Assembly: GCA_963772645.1 (NCBI GenBank)
Contig: CAVYYD010000005.1
Coordinates: 1 to 64,000, forward strand
Origin: DASSQJ01 sp963772645
Lineage (GTDB): Bacteria; Actinomycetota; Actinomycetes; Actinomycetales; Dermatophilaceae
DNA: 64,000 nucleotides
Direction: 5' to 3'
Position 1 is the stretch's first letter. Every line of letters begins with the position of its first letter. The notes under the pieces were generated by a model. It saw only the letters and a list, made by a program, of their open reading frames with translations, had not been told where the DNA came from and did no database searches. Below, in pieces: positions 53,790 to 62,662 of the stretch. Made by a program: the position numbers and the translations under genes.

Positions 53790-54260
53790 GTGACCACGCG
53801 CGAGGACCCGGGGCCGGTCTCCCGCCTCCTGGACCCGCTGCGCGGGGCGGTGGACGTCCTCTACCGCGAGATGATCAAGTTCGGCGTCGTCGGCGCGGTC
53901 TCGTTCGTCATCGACCTCGGCCTGGCCAACATCCTCTGGCACACCCTGCTGCCGGACAAGGTGACGACCGCCAAGATCATCTCCGGCACCGTGGCCACGC
54001 TCTTCGCCTGGTTCGGCAACCGGCAGTGGACCTTCCGGCACCGCCGCAGCCGGCCGGTCCACCACGAGGTCGGGCTGTTCTTCGGCGTCAACCTCGTCGC
54101 GCTCGGCATCTCCGCCGTCGTCCTCTTCGTCTCGCACAACCTCCTCGGCTACCAGACGACGCTCGAGGACAACATCGCGACGATCATCGGGATCGGGCTG
54201 GGCACCCTGTTCCGGTTCTGGACCTACCGCCGCTTCGTCTTCGCCGCCGAGCCGCTCTGA
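53790..54260 (+). CDS. GtrA family membrane protein
   Basis: A 156-residue protein with four membrane segments: FGVVGAVSFVIDLGLANILW, TAKIISGTVATLFAWFGNRQWTF (the FxxNRxWTF motif), VGLFFGVNLVALGISAVVLFV, and NIATIIGIGLGTLFRFWTYRRFVF. GtrA proteins are thought to move or position polyprenyl-linked sugars across the membrane. Here, with ugd and purEK beside it, it may act in envelope glycosylation. GTG 53790 has a TAGAGT box 6 nt upstream. Confidence 0.88.
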   Translation: MTTREDPGPVSRLLDPLRGAVDVLYREMIKFGVVGAVSFVIDLGLANILWHTLLPDKVTTAKIISGTVATLFAWFGNRQWTFRHRRSRPVHHEVGLFFGVNLVALGISAVVLFVSHNLLGYQTTLEDNIATIIGIGLGTLFRFWTYRRFVFAAEPL

Positions 54261-54277
54261 GTCCGGCGGCCCGGGGC

Positions 54278-55261
54278 TCAGGTCTCGCTGGCCGCGGAGA
54301 GGAACAGCGCGAAGACCGCCGGACGGGCGCTGACCAGCTCGAGCCGGCCGCCGGCCGCCTCGGCGAGGTCCCGGGCCAGCGACAGCCCGAGCCCGGTGCC
54401 CGAGGAGGACACCGAGCGCTCGAAGACGTGCGGCGCGATCGCGGCCGGCACGCCCTCGCCGCCGTCGGTCACCTCGATGACGACCGAGGGCCCGGAGCGG
54501 CGGGCGGCGATCTCGACCGTGCCGCGCCCGTGGGTCAGCGAGTTCTCCAGGAGGGTGGTGAGGATCTGGGCCAGGGCCACCGGCGTGGCCCGCACCCCGA
54601 GCCCCCGCTCGCCGCTGACCAGGATGCTGCGGCGGGCGTTGGCGAAGGCCAGCTGCCACTCCCGCTGGAGGGAGGCGAGCACCGAGTCGAGCGAGACCGC
54701 GGGGCTGGCCTCGACCCCGCTGCGGGTGCGGCTCATCAGGTCGTCGACGACCCCGCTGAGGCGTTCGACCTGCGCGATGGCGATCGCCGACTCCTCGGCG
54801 ACGACGGCGAGGTCGTCGGTCACCGCGATCTCCTCGAGCCGCATGAGCAGCGCGGTGAGCGGGGTGCGCAGCTGGTGCGAGGCGTCGGCCGCGAAGTCGC
54901 GCTCGGACGCCAGCCGCCGGGCGCTGTGCTGCGCTCCCCGCACCAGCGCCGTGTCGAGCCGGTCGAGCTCGTCGATGCCGGTGGTCAGCGGGGTGGGGCG
55001 GGTGTCGCCGCCGGCGAGCCGCTCTGCCCGCTGCCGGACCGTCTCGAGCGCCGTGGTGACCCGGCCGGCCCGCCGGAGGGCGACGAGGGCCGCGGCGAGC
55101 AGGCCGACGGCCCCACCGGCGAGGAGCGCGACGAAGAGGCCCGGCCGGGACGCGTCGAGGCTGCCGTCGGCGACCGCGACGAGGACGCTCGCGGCGAGCA
55201 GGACCGCGACGAAGGTCGCGGCGGCGGCCTCGAGGGCGACGCCGAGGACGATGCGGCGCAC
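54278..55261 (-). CDS. Sensor histidine kinase
   Basis: A 327-residue HisKA-type kinase. Two membrane helices (residues 8-30 and 43-62) are separated by only about 12 residues, so it has almost no external sensor and may sense the membrane or a partner protein. A HAMP-like linker follows. The H-box is FAADASHQLRTPLTAL (His 129). The N-box is LLENSLTHG and the G-boxes DGGEGVP and SSGTGLGLSLA. It is 7 nt downstream of the response regulator and probably its cognate kinase. GTG 55261 is the start. The external signal cannot be told. Confidence 0.92.
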   Translation of the reverse strand: MRRIVLGVALEAAAATFVAVLLAASVLVAVADGSLDASRPGLFVALLAGGAVGLLAAALVALRRAGRVTTALETVRQRAERLAGGDTRPTPLTTGIDELDRLDTALVRGAQHSARRLASERDFAADASHQLRTPLTALLMRLEEIAVTDDLAVVAEESAIAIAQVERLSGVVDDLMSRTRSGVEASPAVSLDSVLASLQREWQLAFANARRSILVSGERGLGVRATPVALAQILTTLLENSLTHGRGTVEIAARRSGPSVVIEVTDGGEGVPAAIAPHVFERSVSSSGTGLGLSLARDLAEAAGGRLELVSARPAVFALFLSAASET

Positions 55262-55268
55262 GCGCCCG

Positions 55269-55949
55269 TCACTCCTGGGGGCTGTCGAAGCGGAAGCCCA
55301 GCCCCCGGATCGTCGTGATGTACCGGGGGTGCGCGGCGTCGTCGCCGAGCTTGCGGCGCAGCACCGAGATGTGCATGTCCAGGGTCTTCGTCGAGCCGTA
55401 CCAGGCGCTGTCCCAGACGTCGCGCATCAGCTTCTCGCGGGAGACGACCTTGCCCTCGTTGGCGACCAGGACGCGCAGCAGCTCGAACTCCTTGCCGGTC
55501 AGCGCCACCTCCTCACCGCGGAGGAAGACGCGTCGGCCGTCGGGGTCGATGTGCAGCAGCCGGTCGGGCTCGCCGTCGGGCAGCTCGGTGGCGTTGCGGC
55601 GCAGCAGCGCGCGGGTGCGGGCGAGCAGCTCGGCGAGCCGGAACGGCTTGGTGACGTAGTCGTCGGCGCCGGCGTCGAGCCCGACGACGGTGTCGACCTC
55701 GTCGGCGCGGGCGGTGAGCACGAGCACCGGCAGCTGGCTGCCCCGCTGGCGCAGCCGGCGGCACACCTCGAGCCCGTCCATCCTCGGCAGGCCGAGGTCG
55801 AGGACGAGCAGGTCGGGCTGACGCAGCGCCTCCTCGAGCGCGGACTCACCGTCGGTGCACACGTCGACGTCGTAGCCCTCGCGACGCAGGGCCCGGGCGA
55901 GCGGGTCGGAGATCGCGGGGTCGTCCTCGGCGAGGAGCACCTTGGTCAT
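55269..55949 (-). CDS. OmpR/PhoB-family response regulator
   Basis: A 226-residue regulator. The receiver has Asp 9/10, the phosphoacceptor Asp 51 (VLDLGLP), Thr 79 (LTARAD), and Lys 101 (VTKPF). The C-terminal winged helix has the OmpR pattern: RGEEVALTGKEFELLRVLV, VVSREKLMRDVWDSAWYGSTKTLDMHISVLRRKLGDD and IRGLGFRFDSP. It sits upstream of the histidine kinase with a 7-nt gap. A TACCAT box lies 6 nt before the ATG at 55949. This is not MtrA, which would lie near ahcY in relatives. Target genes are unknown. Confidence 0.95.
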   Translation of the reverse strand: MTKVLLAEDDPAISDPLARALRREGYDVDVCTDGESALEEALRQPDLLVLDLGLPRMDGLEVCRRLRQRGSQLPVLVLTARADEVDTVVGLDAGADDYVTKPFRLAELLARTRALLRRNATELPDGEPDRLLHIDPDGRRVFLRGEEVALTGKEFELLRVLVANEGKVVSREKLMRDVWDSAWYGSTKTLDMHISVLRRKLGDDAAHPRYITTIRGLGFRFDSPQE

Positions 55950-55955
55950 GAGGCG

Positions 55956-55961
55956 ATGGTA
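55956..55961 (-). promoter_or_regulatory. -10 box of leaderless response-regulator transcript
   Basis: TACCAT ends 6 nt before the ATG at 55949. It lies just past the stop codon (55975) of the upstream cyclase gene. Confidence 0.4.
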
Positions 55962-55974
55962 GCCACGGACCGGC

Positions 55975-57060
55975 TCATCCGCCCTCGGACGGCAGAGCTG
56001 CCCCCCGGACGCCCGGGGCGCGGCTCAGCTCGTGCAGGGTGACGACCCCGATGCCGCGCAGCATCCGCCGGCGCCGCTCGACGGCGGTGAACCCGGAGAC
56101 CGCGCCGAGCGCCCGGGCCATCTCCTCGTCGACGTACACCGTCCCGGACGGGGTGACCGCGGTGATCCTCGACGCCTTGTTCACCGTCATCCCGAAGACG
56201 TCGCCGAGGCGGGAGACCACCCGGCCGTGGGCCAGGCCCACCCGCACCGGCGGCAGGATCTCGTCCTCGGCCATGGCGTCGACGAGGTCGAGGGCGATCG
56301 CCGCGGCCGCCGCCACCTCGGCGTGGACGAAGAGCACCTCGTCGCCGACGGTCTTGATCACCCGCCCACCGTGCTCGGTGACGACGTCGCTGGCGAGCAG
56401 CTCGAAGCGCTGGACCATCCGCGCGAGCTGGCGCTCGCTCATCCGGCGGACGAAGGAGGTGAACGAGACGAGGTCGGCGAACCCGACCGCGCGCAGCGGG
56501 GCCGAGGGGTCCATCCGGACGGCCGGGTCGGCGTCGGCGATCATCCGGTGCACGGCGCCGGTCAGGTGGCGGCGCCAGACGTAGGCCAGGAGCGGCTCGA
56601 GGTCGTCGATGATCCGGGCGAGGAGGTTGGCCGCGTCGGTGGCGACCTCCGGGGCCGGGATCGAGCGGCTGTCCCTGCCCTCGAGCTCCTCGCTGAACGG
56701 CGAGGTCAGCGACTCGGCGACGAGCTGGGTCTGCCAGACCGCGAGCCGGTCCGCGGTGCGGGCCAGGGCCCGGGTCATCCCGACGGCCAGCTCCTCGGTG
56801 ATGGCGCCCTCGTCGATCATCCGCGAGACGCGGCGCAGGGCCTCGCGGTCGGCCTCGGTGAACATCGCCTCGTCGTCGTCGACCAGCTGCAGGCCCATCG
56901 CGTGCCAGAACCGGCGGGCCCGGGCCGCGGGCACCCCGGCGCCCTCCGCCACCTCGGCCCGGGTGATCGAGGCCGACCGGCCGAGCAGGGCCCGCTCGAC
57001 GGCCTCCGGCAGGTTCGGCGCGGGGGCGACCGGGTCGGCCGGGGACTCGGTCTCGGACAT
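55975..57060 (-). CDS. Class III adenylate/guanylate cyclase with N-terminal regulatory domain
   Basis: A 361-residue cyclase making a cyclic nucleotide, probably cAMP. The N-terminal 170 residues resemble the regulatory domain of mycobacterial Rv1264/Rv2212-type cyclases: ITRAEVAEGAGVPAARARRFWHAMGL is DNA-binding-like but probably a sensor helix bundle, and LTGAVHRMI ends it. The catalytic domain has VGFADLVSFTSFVRRMSE (metal Asp), GGRVIKTVGDEVLFVH (second metal Asp and a Lys in the substrate-selecting position), VRVGLAHGRVVSRLGDVFGMTVNKASRI (transition-state Asn and Arg). No membrane segment is present. ATG 57060; the next gene upstream is birA on the same strand with an 11-nt gap. Confidence 0.9.
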   Translation of the reverse strand: MSETESPADPVAPAPNLPEAVERALLGRSASITRAEVAEGAGVPAARARRFWHAMGLQLVDDDEAMFTEADREALRRVSRMIDEGAITEELAVGMTRALARTADRLAVWQTQLVAESLTSPFSEELEGRDSRSIPAPEVATDAANLLARIIDDLEPLLAYVWRRHLTGAVHRMIADADPAVRMDPSAPLRAVGFADLVSFTSFVRRMSERQLARMVQRFELLASDVVTEHGGRVIKTVGDEVLFVHAEVAAAAAIALDLVDAMAEDEILPPVRVGLAHGRVVSRLGDVFGMTVNKASRITAVTPSGTVYVDEEMARALGAVSGFTAVERRRRMLRGIGVVTLHELSRAPGVRGAALPSEGG

Positions 57061-57071
57061 CGCGCCTCCTC

Positions 57072-57839
57072 TCACCGTGTCCGGACGTGGACGACGTCAC
57101 CGGCGGAGACCAGCTCCGGCCCCACCGGGGTCAGGACCGCCAGTCTGCCCGCGTCGTCGACGCCTGTCGCGGTCCCGGTGCGCACCGACCCGTCCGGGGC
57201 GTGCACCTCGACCTCGCGGCCGAGGGTCGAGCAGGCCGCCCGGTAGGCGGCGACCGACGGCCCGGCCGGCCCGCTGTCCTCGCCCAGCGCGCGGGCGAGG
57301 TGGGCCAGGTAGGCGGTGAGCAGCGCCGCCCGGTCGACCCCCGGGCGGCCGGCGGCCCGCAGCGAGGTGGCGGTCCCGACCGGCAGGTCCTCGCGGGCGG
57401 TGTCGACGTTGACGCCCGCCCCGACGACGACACCGCCCGGCACCCACTCGCAGAGGATGCCGGCGAGCTTGCGGTCACCGTCGGCGGGGACGAGGACGTC
57501 GTTGGGCCACTTCAGCGACGTGCCGAGCCCGGCGACCTCGCCGACGGCCCGGTGCACGGCCAGGCCGGCCAGCAGCGGGACCCAGGAGGCGCCCGAGGCC
57601 GGCACCGGGACGAGGACCGAGACGGCGAGCGCGGTGCCCGGCGTCGTCGTCCACGCCCGGCCCAGGCGGCCCCGGCCGCTCTCCTGACGCTCCGCGACCA
57701 CCACCCGCCAGCTCCGGGGCCGGGCGCGGACCTCGTCGTTCGTCGAGCCGAGGGCCTGGAAGACCTCGACCGGCAGCCACGGCTCGCCGGGCCGTACGGA
57801 GGCGGCGTCCAGCGGAGCCGGGCCGGGCATCGAGGTCAC
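57072..57839 (-). CDS. birA: Biotin--[acetyl-CoA-carboxylase] ligase
   Basis: A 255-residue ligase that biotinylates the carrier protein of acyl-CoA carboxylases. ALGSTNDEV is the STN motif, VVVAERQESGRGRLGRAW the biotinyl-AMP loop (GRGRLGR), SLKWPNDVLVPADGDRKLAGIL the KWPND motif, and GVNVD a late motif. The N-terminal winged helix of BirA is absent, so it is a pure ligase without repressor function. GTG 57839 is fixed by the TAGCCT box; ATG 57830 is an alternative. It is divergent from pccB, the beta subunit of the carboxylase it probably serves, across a 23-nt gap. Confidence 0.94.
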   Translation of the reverse strand: MTSMPGPAPLDAASVRPGEPWLPVEVFQALGSTNDEVRARPRSWRVVVAERQESGRGRLGRAWTTTPGTALAVSVLVPVPASGASWVPLLAGLAVHRAVGEVAGLGTSLKWPNDVLVPADGDRKLAGILCEWVPGGVVVGAGVNVDTAREDLPVGTATSLRAAGRPGVDRAALLTAYLAHLARALGEDSGPAGPSVAAYRAACSTLGREVEVHAPDGSVRTGTATGVDDAGRLAVLTPVGPELVSAGDVVHVRTR

Positions 57840-57846
57840 CCGCCCA

Positions 57847-57856
57847 AGGCTAGGCT
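57847..57856. promoter_or_regulatory. Back-to-back leaderless promoters of birA and pccB with overlapping -10 boxes
   Basis: The plus-strand sequence AGGCTAGGCT contains TAGGCT (57851-57856) for pccB, 6 nt before its ATG, and on the minus strand TAGCCT (57847-57852) for birA, 7 nt before its GTG. The two -10 boxes share two base pairs, so the polymerases should exclude each other. Confidence 0.6.
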
Positions 57857-57862
57857 CGGGTC

Positions 57863-59491
<1,629 letters not shown>

Positions 59492-59546
59492 CCGGGTGGC
59501 AGCCTCAGCGCCCACGTGGCGGCCGCCCGGTGACCGGGGCGCGACG

Positions 59547-59762
59547 ATGACCGCCGACCAGCCACCCGCCGCGGCCATCCGGGTCACCGGGCCCGCGACG
59601 GCCGAGGACGTCGCGGCGGTCGTCGCGGTCCTGGCGGCCGCGGGCGGCGGCGACCCGGAGCCCGCGGCGCGCCGGTCCCCGTGGGCCTCCCACACGGCCG
59701 CCCTGCGCCGGCCGGTCGACCACGGCCCGGGCGGCTGGCGCCGCTCCGGCCTGCCGCGGTGA
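59547..59762 (+). CDS. accE: Acyl-CoA carboxylase epsilon subunit
   Basis: A 71-residue subunit that stabilises the alpha-beta carboxylase complex in actinobacteria. IRVTGPATAEDVAAVVAVLAAAGGG is the family's short helix, and SPWASHTAALRRPVDHGPGGWRRSGLPR the conserved C-terminus with its GPGxWRxSGLP motif. The N-terminus is less conserved. ATG 59547 lies 55 nt from pccB and shows no strong ribosome-binding site. It follows pccB directly, the usual actinobacterial order. Confidence 0.92.
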   Translation: MTADQPPAAAIRVTGPATAEDVAAVVAVLAAAGGGDPEPAARRSPWASHTAALRRPVDHGPGGWRRSGLPR

Positions 59763-59809
59763 CCCCGGCCGGGGTGGGGGCGGATTCGGCGGAACCGGGG
59801 CGGGTCCGG

Positions 59810-59815
59810 GATACT
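59810..59815 (+). promoter_or_regulatory. -10 box upstream of the Wzm leader ORF
   Basis: GATACT ends 6 nt before a GTG at 59822 that opens a 24-codon ORF (59822-59896) reaching the Wzm start. The box therefore probably makes a leaderless mRNA. Confidence 0.45.
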
Positions 59816-59821
59816 GTCGCG

Positions 59822-59896
59822 GTGCCCTCCACCGACCCGCCCGCGGCCCGACGGGGTCTGCCCGCCGCCGGCCGCGCCGGAGGGACCGGCCGATGA
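59822..59896 (+). CDS. Possible 24-residue leader peptide before Wzm
   Basis: GTG 59822 opens VPSTDPPAARRGLPAAGRAG and stops at TGA 59894-59896, overlapping the Wzm ATG (59893) by 4 nt as ATGA. It is preceded by a GATACT -10 box at leaderless spacing. The peptide is Pro/Arg/Ala/Gly-rich and not a signal sequence. GGAGGG just before the Wzm ATG would let ribosomes re-initiate, so translation of the ORF could control exporter expression. It may also simply be non-coding leader sequence. Confidence 0.4.
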   Translation: MPSTDPPAARRGLPAAGRAGGTGR

Positions 59897-60702
59897 CCGC
59901 GACGGCGGAGTGGTCACGGGTCGGTCGGGTCGTGGCCGAGCGGAGGATCCTGGCCATCCTCGTGCGCCGCGACCTGCGGGTCCGCTACGCCCGCAGCGTC
60001 CTCGGCTACGTGTGGACGATCCTCGACCCGCTCGCGATGTCGCTGATCTACTTCCTCGTCTTCGCGATCATCTTCAAGCGCAGCGACGTCGGGCACAAGC
60101 CGTACTTCCTCTTCCTCATCGTCGGCCTCCTGTCCTGGCAGTGGTTCAACGCCTCGATCACCGAGTCGGCCCGCGCGCTGCTCACCGAGGCCAAGCTGAT
60201 CCGCTCCACCAACCTGGCCCGTGAGCTGTGGGTGGCCCGGGTCGTCATCGCCAAGGGGGTCGAGTACCTGCTCACCCTGCCGGTGCTCGCGGTGATCACC
60301 GCCGTCTACGTCCTCGCCGGGCAGGCCTCGGTCAACGTGCACATCCTCCTGATGCCGCTGGGCGTCCTCCTGGAGTTCGTCCTGCTCATCGGCATCGGGC
60401 TGATCCTCGCCCCGGTCACCGTCATGGTCGACGACGCCCTGCGCCTGGTGCGGATCGTGCTGCGGATGATGTTCTACCTGACCCCGATCATCTACACGAT
60501 CAAGTGGGCCCCGGACTGGCTCGAGAAGGTGCTGTGGTTCAACCCCCTCTCGGGCATCTTCGAGCTGCTGCGCGCCGGGTTCTTCTCCGAGCCGATCCAG
60601 TGGCCCCCGGTGTTCGTCGGGGCGGCCGTCGCCGTCGTCCTCCTCCTCCTCGGCCTGCGGGTGTTCGCCCGGATGGAGCGACGCGTGCTCAAGGAGATCT
60701 GA
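59893..60702 (+). CDS. Polysaccharide ABC exporter permease, Wzm/TagG-like
   Basis: A 269-residue inner-membrane permease. VRRDLRVRYARSVLGYVWTILDPLAMSLIYFLVFAIIF is the signature start (DLRxRYxxSxLGxxWxxLxPL) of the ABC-2 polysaccharide and teichoic-acid exporters, and FLFLIVGLLSWQWFNASITESARALLTEAKLIR the next. Six helices are predicted in total. It exports a lipid-linked polysaccharide with the next gene. GGAGGG lies 9 nt before the ATG, which overlaps a possible leader ORF by 4 nt. It ends 1 nt before the ATPase start. Confidence 0.92.
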   Translation: MTATAEWSRVGRVVAERRILAILVRRDLRVRYARSVLGYVWTILDPLAMSLIYFLVFAIIFKRSDVGHKPYFLFLIVGLLSWQWFNASITESARALLTEAKLIRSTNLARELWVARVVIAKGVEYLLTLPVLAVITAVYVLAGQASVNVHILLMPLGVLLEFVLLIGIGLILAPVTVMVDDALRLVRIVLRMMFYLTPIIYTIKWAPDWLEKVLWFNPLSGIFELLRAGFFSEPIQWPPVFVGAAVAVVLLLLGLRVFARMERRVLKEI

Positions 60703-60703
60703 G

Positions 60704-61453
60704 GTGGCGACGGTCATCGAGGTCGAGGGCGTGGGCGTGGAGTTCTACCGGTCGCGCCGCCGCCGGCTCTCGCTGCGCGAGATGCTGCTGCGCGGGGAGA
60801 ACACCTCCCCGCGGGAGACGTTCTGGGCGCTGCGCGACATCGGCTTCACCGTGGGCGAGGGCGAGGCGGTGGGCCTCGTCGGCGGGAACGGGACCGGCAA
60901 GAGCACGCTGCTCAAGGTCATCGCCGGGGTGCTCATCCCCGACGAGGGCGCGGCCGCGGTGCACCGCGGCGTGGCCCCGCTCATCGAGCTGACCGGCGGG
61001 TTCCTGCCCGACCTCACCGCCCGCGAGAACGTCTATCTCACCGCCGGCCTGCACGGCCTGTCGGCCGACGAGACCCAGGCCCGGTTCGAGGACATCGTCA
61101 CCTTCGCCGGTCCCCAGGTGCGGGCCGGCCTCGACATGCCGTTCCGGCACTTCTCCTCCGGGATGCAGGTCCGCCTCGGCTTCTCCCTCATCACCACCCT
61201 GGACGAGCCGATCATCCTCGTCGACGAGGTGCTCGCGGTCGGCGACGCCGCGTTCCGGGAGAAGTGCTACCGCCGGATGGAGGACCTCCTCGCCGACGGC
61301 CGGACGCTGTTCCTCGTCTCCCACTCCGAGGCCGACCTGCGCCGCTTCTGCTCCCGCGGGATCTACCTGCGCGCGGGGCGGATGGCCGACGACGGGTCCA
61401 TCGCCGAGGTGCTCGAGCACTACCGGGCCGACCTGGCCGACGAGGCGGGCTGA
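60704..61453 (+). CDS. Polysaccharide ABC exporter ATPase, Wzt/TagH-like
   Basis: A 249-residue nucleotide-binding subunit that powers Wzm. The N-terminus has VEFYRSRRRRLSLREMLLRG, typical of Wzt proteins. Walker A is GLVGGNGTGKSTLLKVIAG, the Q-loop-like region is LIELTGGFLPDLTARENVYL, the signature is HFSSGMQVRLGFSLI, Walker B is PIILVDEVLAVGDAAF and the H-loop FLVSHS. The C-terminal carbohydrate-binding domain of some Wzt proteins is absent, so the polymer is probably recognised on the lipid end. GTG 60704 follows AAGGAG within the permease gene, so they are co-translated. Confidence 0.94.
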   Translation: MATVIEVEGVGVEFYRSRRRRLSLREMLLRGENTSPRETFWALRDIGFTVGEGEAVGLVGGNGTGKSTLLKVIAGVLIPDEGAAAVHRGVAPLIELTGGFLPDLTARENVYLTAGLHGLSADETQARFEDIVTFAGPQVRAGLDMPFRHFSSGMQVRLGFSLITTLDEPIILVDEVLAVGDAAFREKCYRRMEDLLADGRTLFLVSHSEADLRRFCSRGIYLRAGRMADDGSIAEVLEHYRADLADEAG

Positions 61454-61509
61454 CCCGGTGAGGGCGGGACCGGGCAGCCGCCGGCTGGGGCCGCACGGGC
61501 GTCCGCGGC

Positions 61510-61515
61510 TACACT
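61510..61515 (+). promoter_or_regulatory. Candidate -10 box for the terminal GT2 genes
   Basis: TACACT stands alone in the 226-nt gap after wzt; no matching -35 is evident. If used, the transcript has a leader of about 160 nt before the ATG at 61680. Confidence 0.3.
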
Positions 61516-61679
61516 GGCCGGCGCCGCAGGGCGCGGCGAGTGAGCGACCCGGGGACCGACCCGGCGCCGCAGCCCGACCGGGGGGCCCCGCGTCGGCCGG
61601 CCACCGGACGCCCGTGCGCGGCACCCCGCGGGCCGACGACGGCTCGCCCCCGAACCGACTCGTGAGCTGAAAGGTGGGC

Positions 61680-62648
61680 ATGGAACCCTACGACCTCACG
61701 GTGATCGTGCCCACGCACGACTCCGAGGAGACGATCGGACCCCTCGCGGAGGTCCTCCTCGGGATCGACGGGCCCTCCCTGGAGCTGCTCGTCGTCGACG
61801 ACGCCTCGACCGACGGCACGGTCGAGCTGGTCCGCGACCTCGCCGCGCGGGACGACCGGGTCACCCTCCTGGCCCACGAGACCAACCGGGGCGCCGGCAT
61901 CGCCCGCAACACCGCCTTCCCGCACGCCCAGGGCCGCTACACCCTCTTCTTCGACGACGACGACGTCATCCACACCGACGCCCTCGTGCGCACCCTCGCC
62001 GATCTCGACCGGGGTGGCCAGGACCTCGCGATCCTCCGGTACCACTACCGCCGGATGGCCGACGACGGCCGGATGGAGATGAACGTCCACGACCTCGACG
62101 TCTGGGACGAGGTCGTCGGCGCGGAGCGCTCGACGACGGTCCGCCTCGACGAGGCCGACAGCCTCGCCGGCCTGACGAACTACCCGTGGAACAAGGTGCT
62201 GCGCACGCAGACCTACCGGTCGGCCGGGCTGCGGTTCGGCTCGACCCCGGTCCACAACGACATCCTCGGGCACTGGTACTCGCTGCTCTTCGCCGACCGC
62301 ATCCTGCTCGTCAACGCCGAGCTGTGCACCCACGTCGTGATGGCCGGCGGCTCGAACCTCACCAACCGTGACTCCCTCGAGCGGCTCACCCTCTTCGACG
62401 CCTTCGACGAGGCCTACGACCTGCTCGCGGCGCACCCGACGCTGCGCCGGCGGTACGCCGCCCAGTACTGGGCCAGCGTCGTGCGGATCGCCTCCTGGGC
62501 CGCCGACCGGACCGCGCCGACGGTCAGGACCCGCTTCGACGAGCGGCTCCAGGAGCACCTGATGCGCATCGACCTCGCCGACTTCGCCAGCCTGCGACGC
62601 TCCACCCCCGAGGTCTCGCGCGCCATCGTCCGCAAAGCCCTGGGTTAG
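61680..62648 (+). CDS. Glycosyltransferase family 2
   Basis: A 322-residue GT2: YDLTVIVPTHDSEETIGPLAEVLLG, LELLVVDDASTDGTVELVRD, NRGAGIARNTAFPHAQGRYTLFFDDDDVIHTDALV (DDDD metal motif). The C-terminal half, ADSLAGLTNYPWNKVLRTQTYRSAGLRFGSTPVHNDILGHWYSLLFADRILLVNAE, is the pattern of GT2 enzymes in capsule and teichoic-acid loci. Length and single clean frame are normal. ATG 61680 follows AAAGGTGG; GTG 61674 is also possible but lies on the ribosome-binding site. It is followed by a second GT2 14 nt later. Confidence 0.88.
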   Translation: MEPYDLTVIVPTHDSEETIGPLAEVLLGIDGPSLELLVVDDASTDGTVELVRDLAARDDRVTLLAHETNRGAGIARNTAFPHAQGRYTLFFDDDDVIHTDALVRTLADLDRGGQDLAILRYHYRRMADDGRMEMNVHDLDVWDEVVGAERSTTVRLDEADSLAGLTNYPWNKVLRTQTYRSAGLRFGSTPVHNDILGHWYSLLFADRILLVNAELCTHVVMAGGSNLTNRDSLERLTLFDAFDEAYDLLAAHPTLRRRYAAQYWASVVRIASWAADRTAPTVRTRFDERLQEHLMRIDLADFASLRRSTPEVSRAIVRKALG

Positions 62649-62662
62649 GAAAGGTCCCCCAC

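Noticed and set aside
55269..55949. The response regulator as MtrA
   Set aside because: Its neighbours (cyclase, birA, GtrA) and the short-loop kinase do not match the mtrA-mtrB-lpqB cluster.
61540..61665. A 41-residue GTG ORF upstream of the terminal GT2 gene
   Set aside because: It has no ribosome-binding site, no -10 at leaderless spacing and no overlap with the next start.
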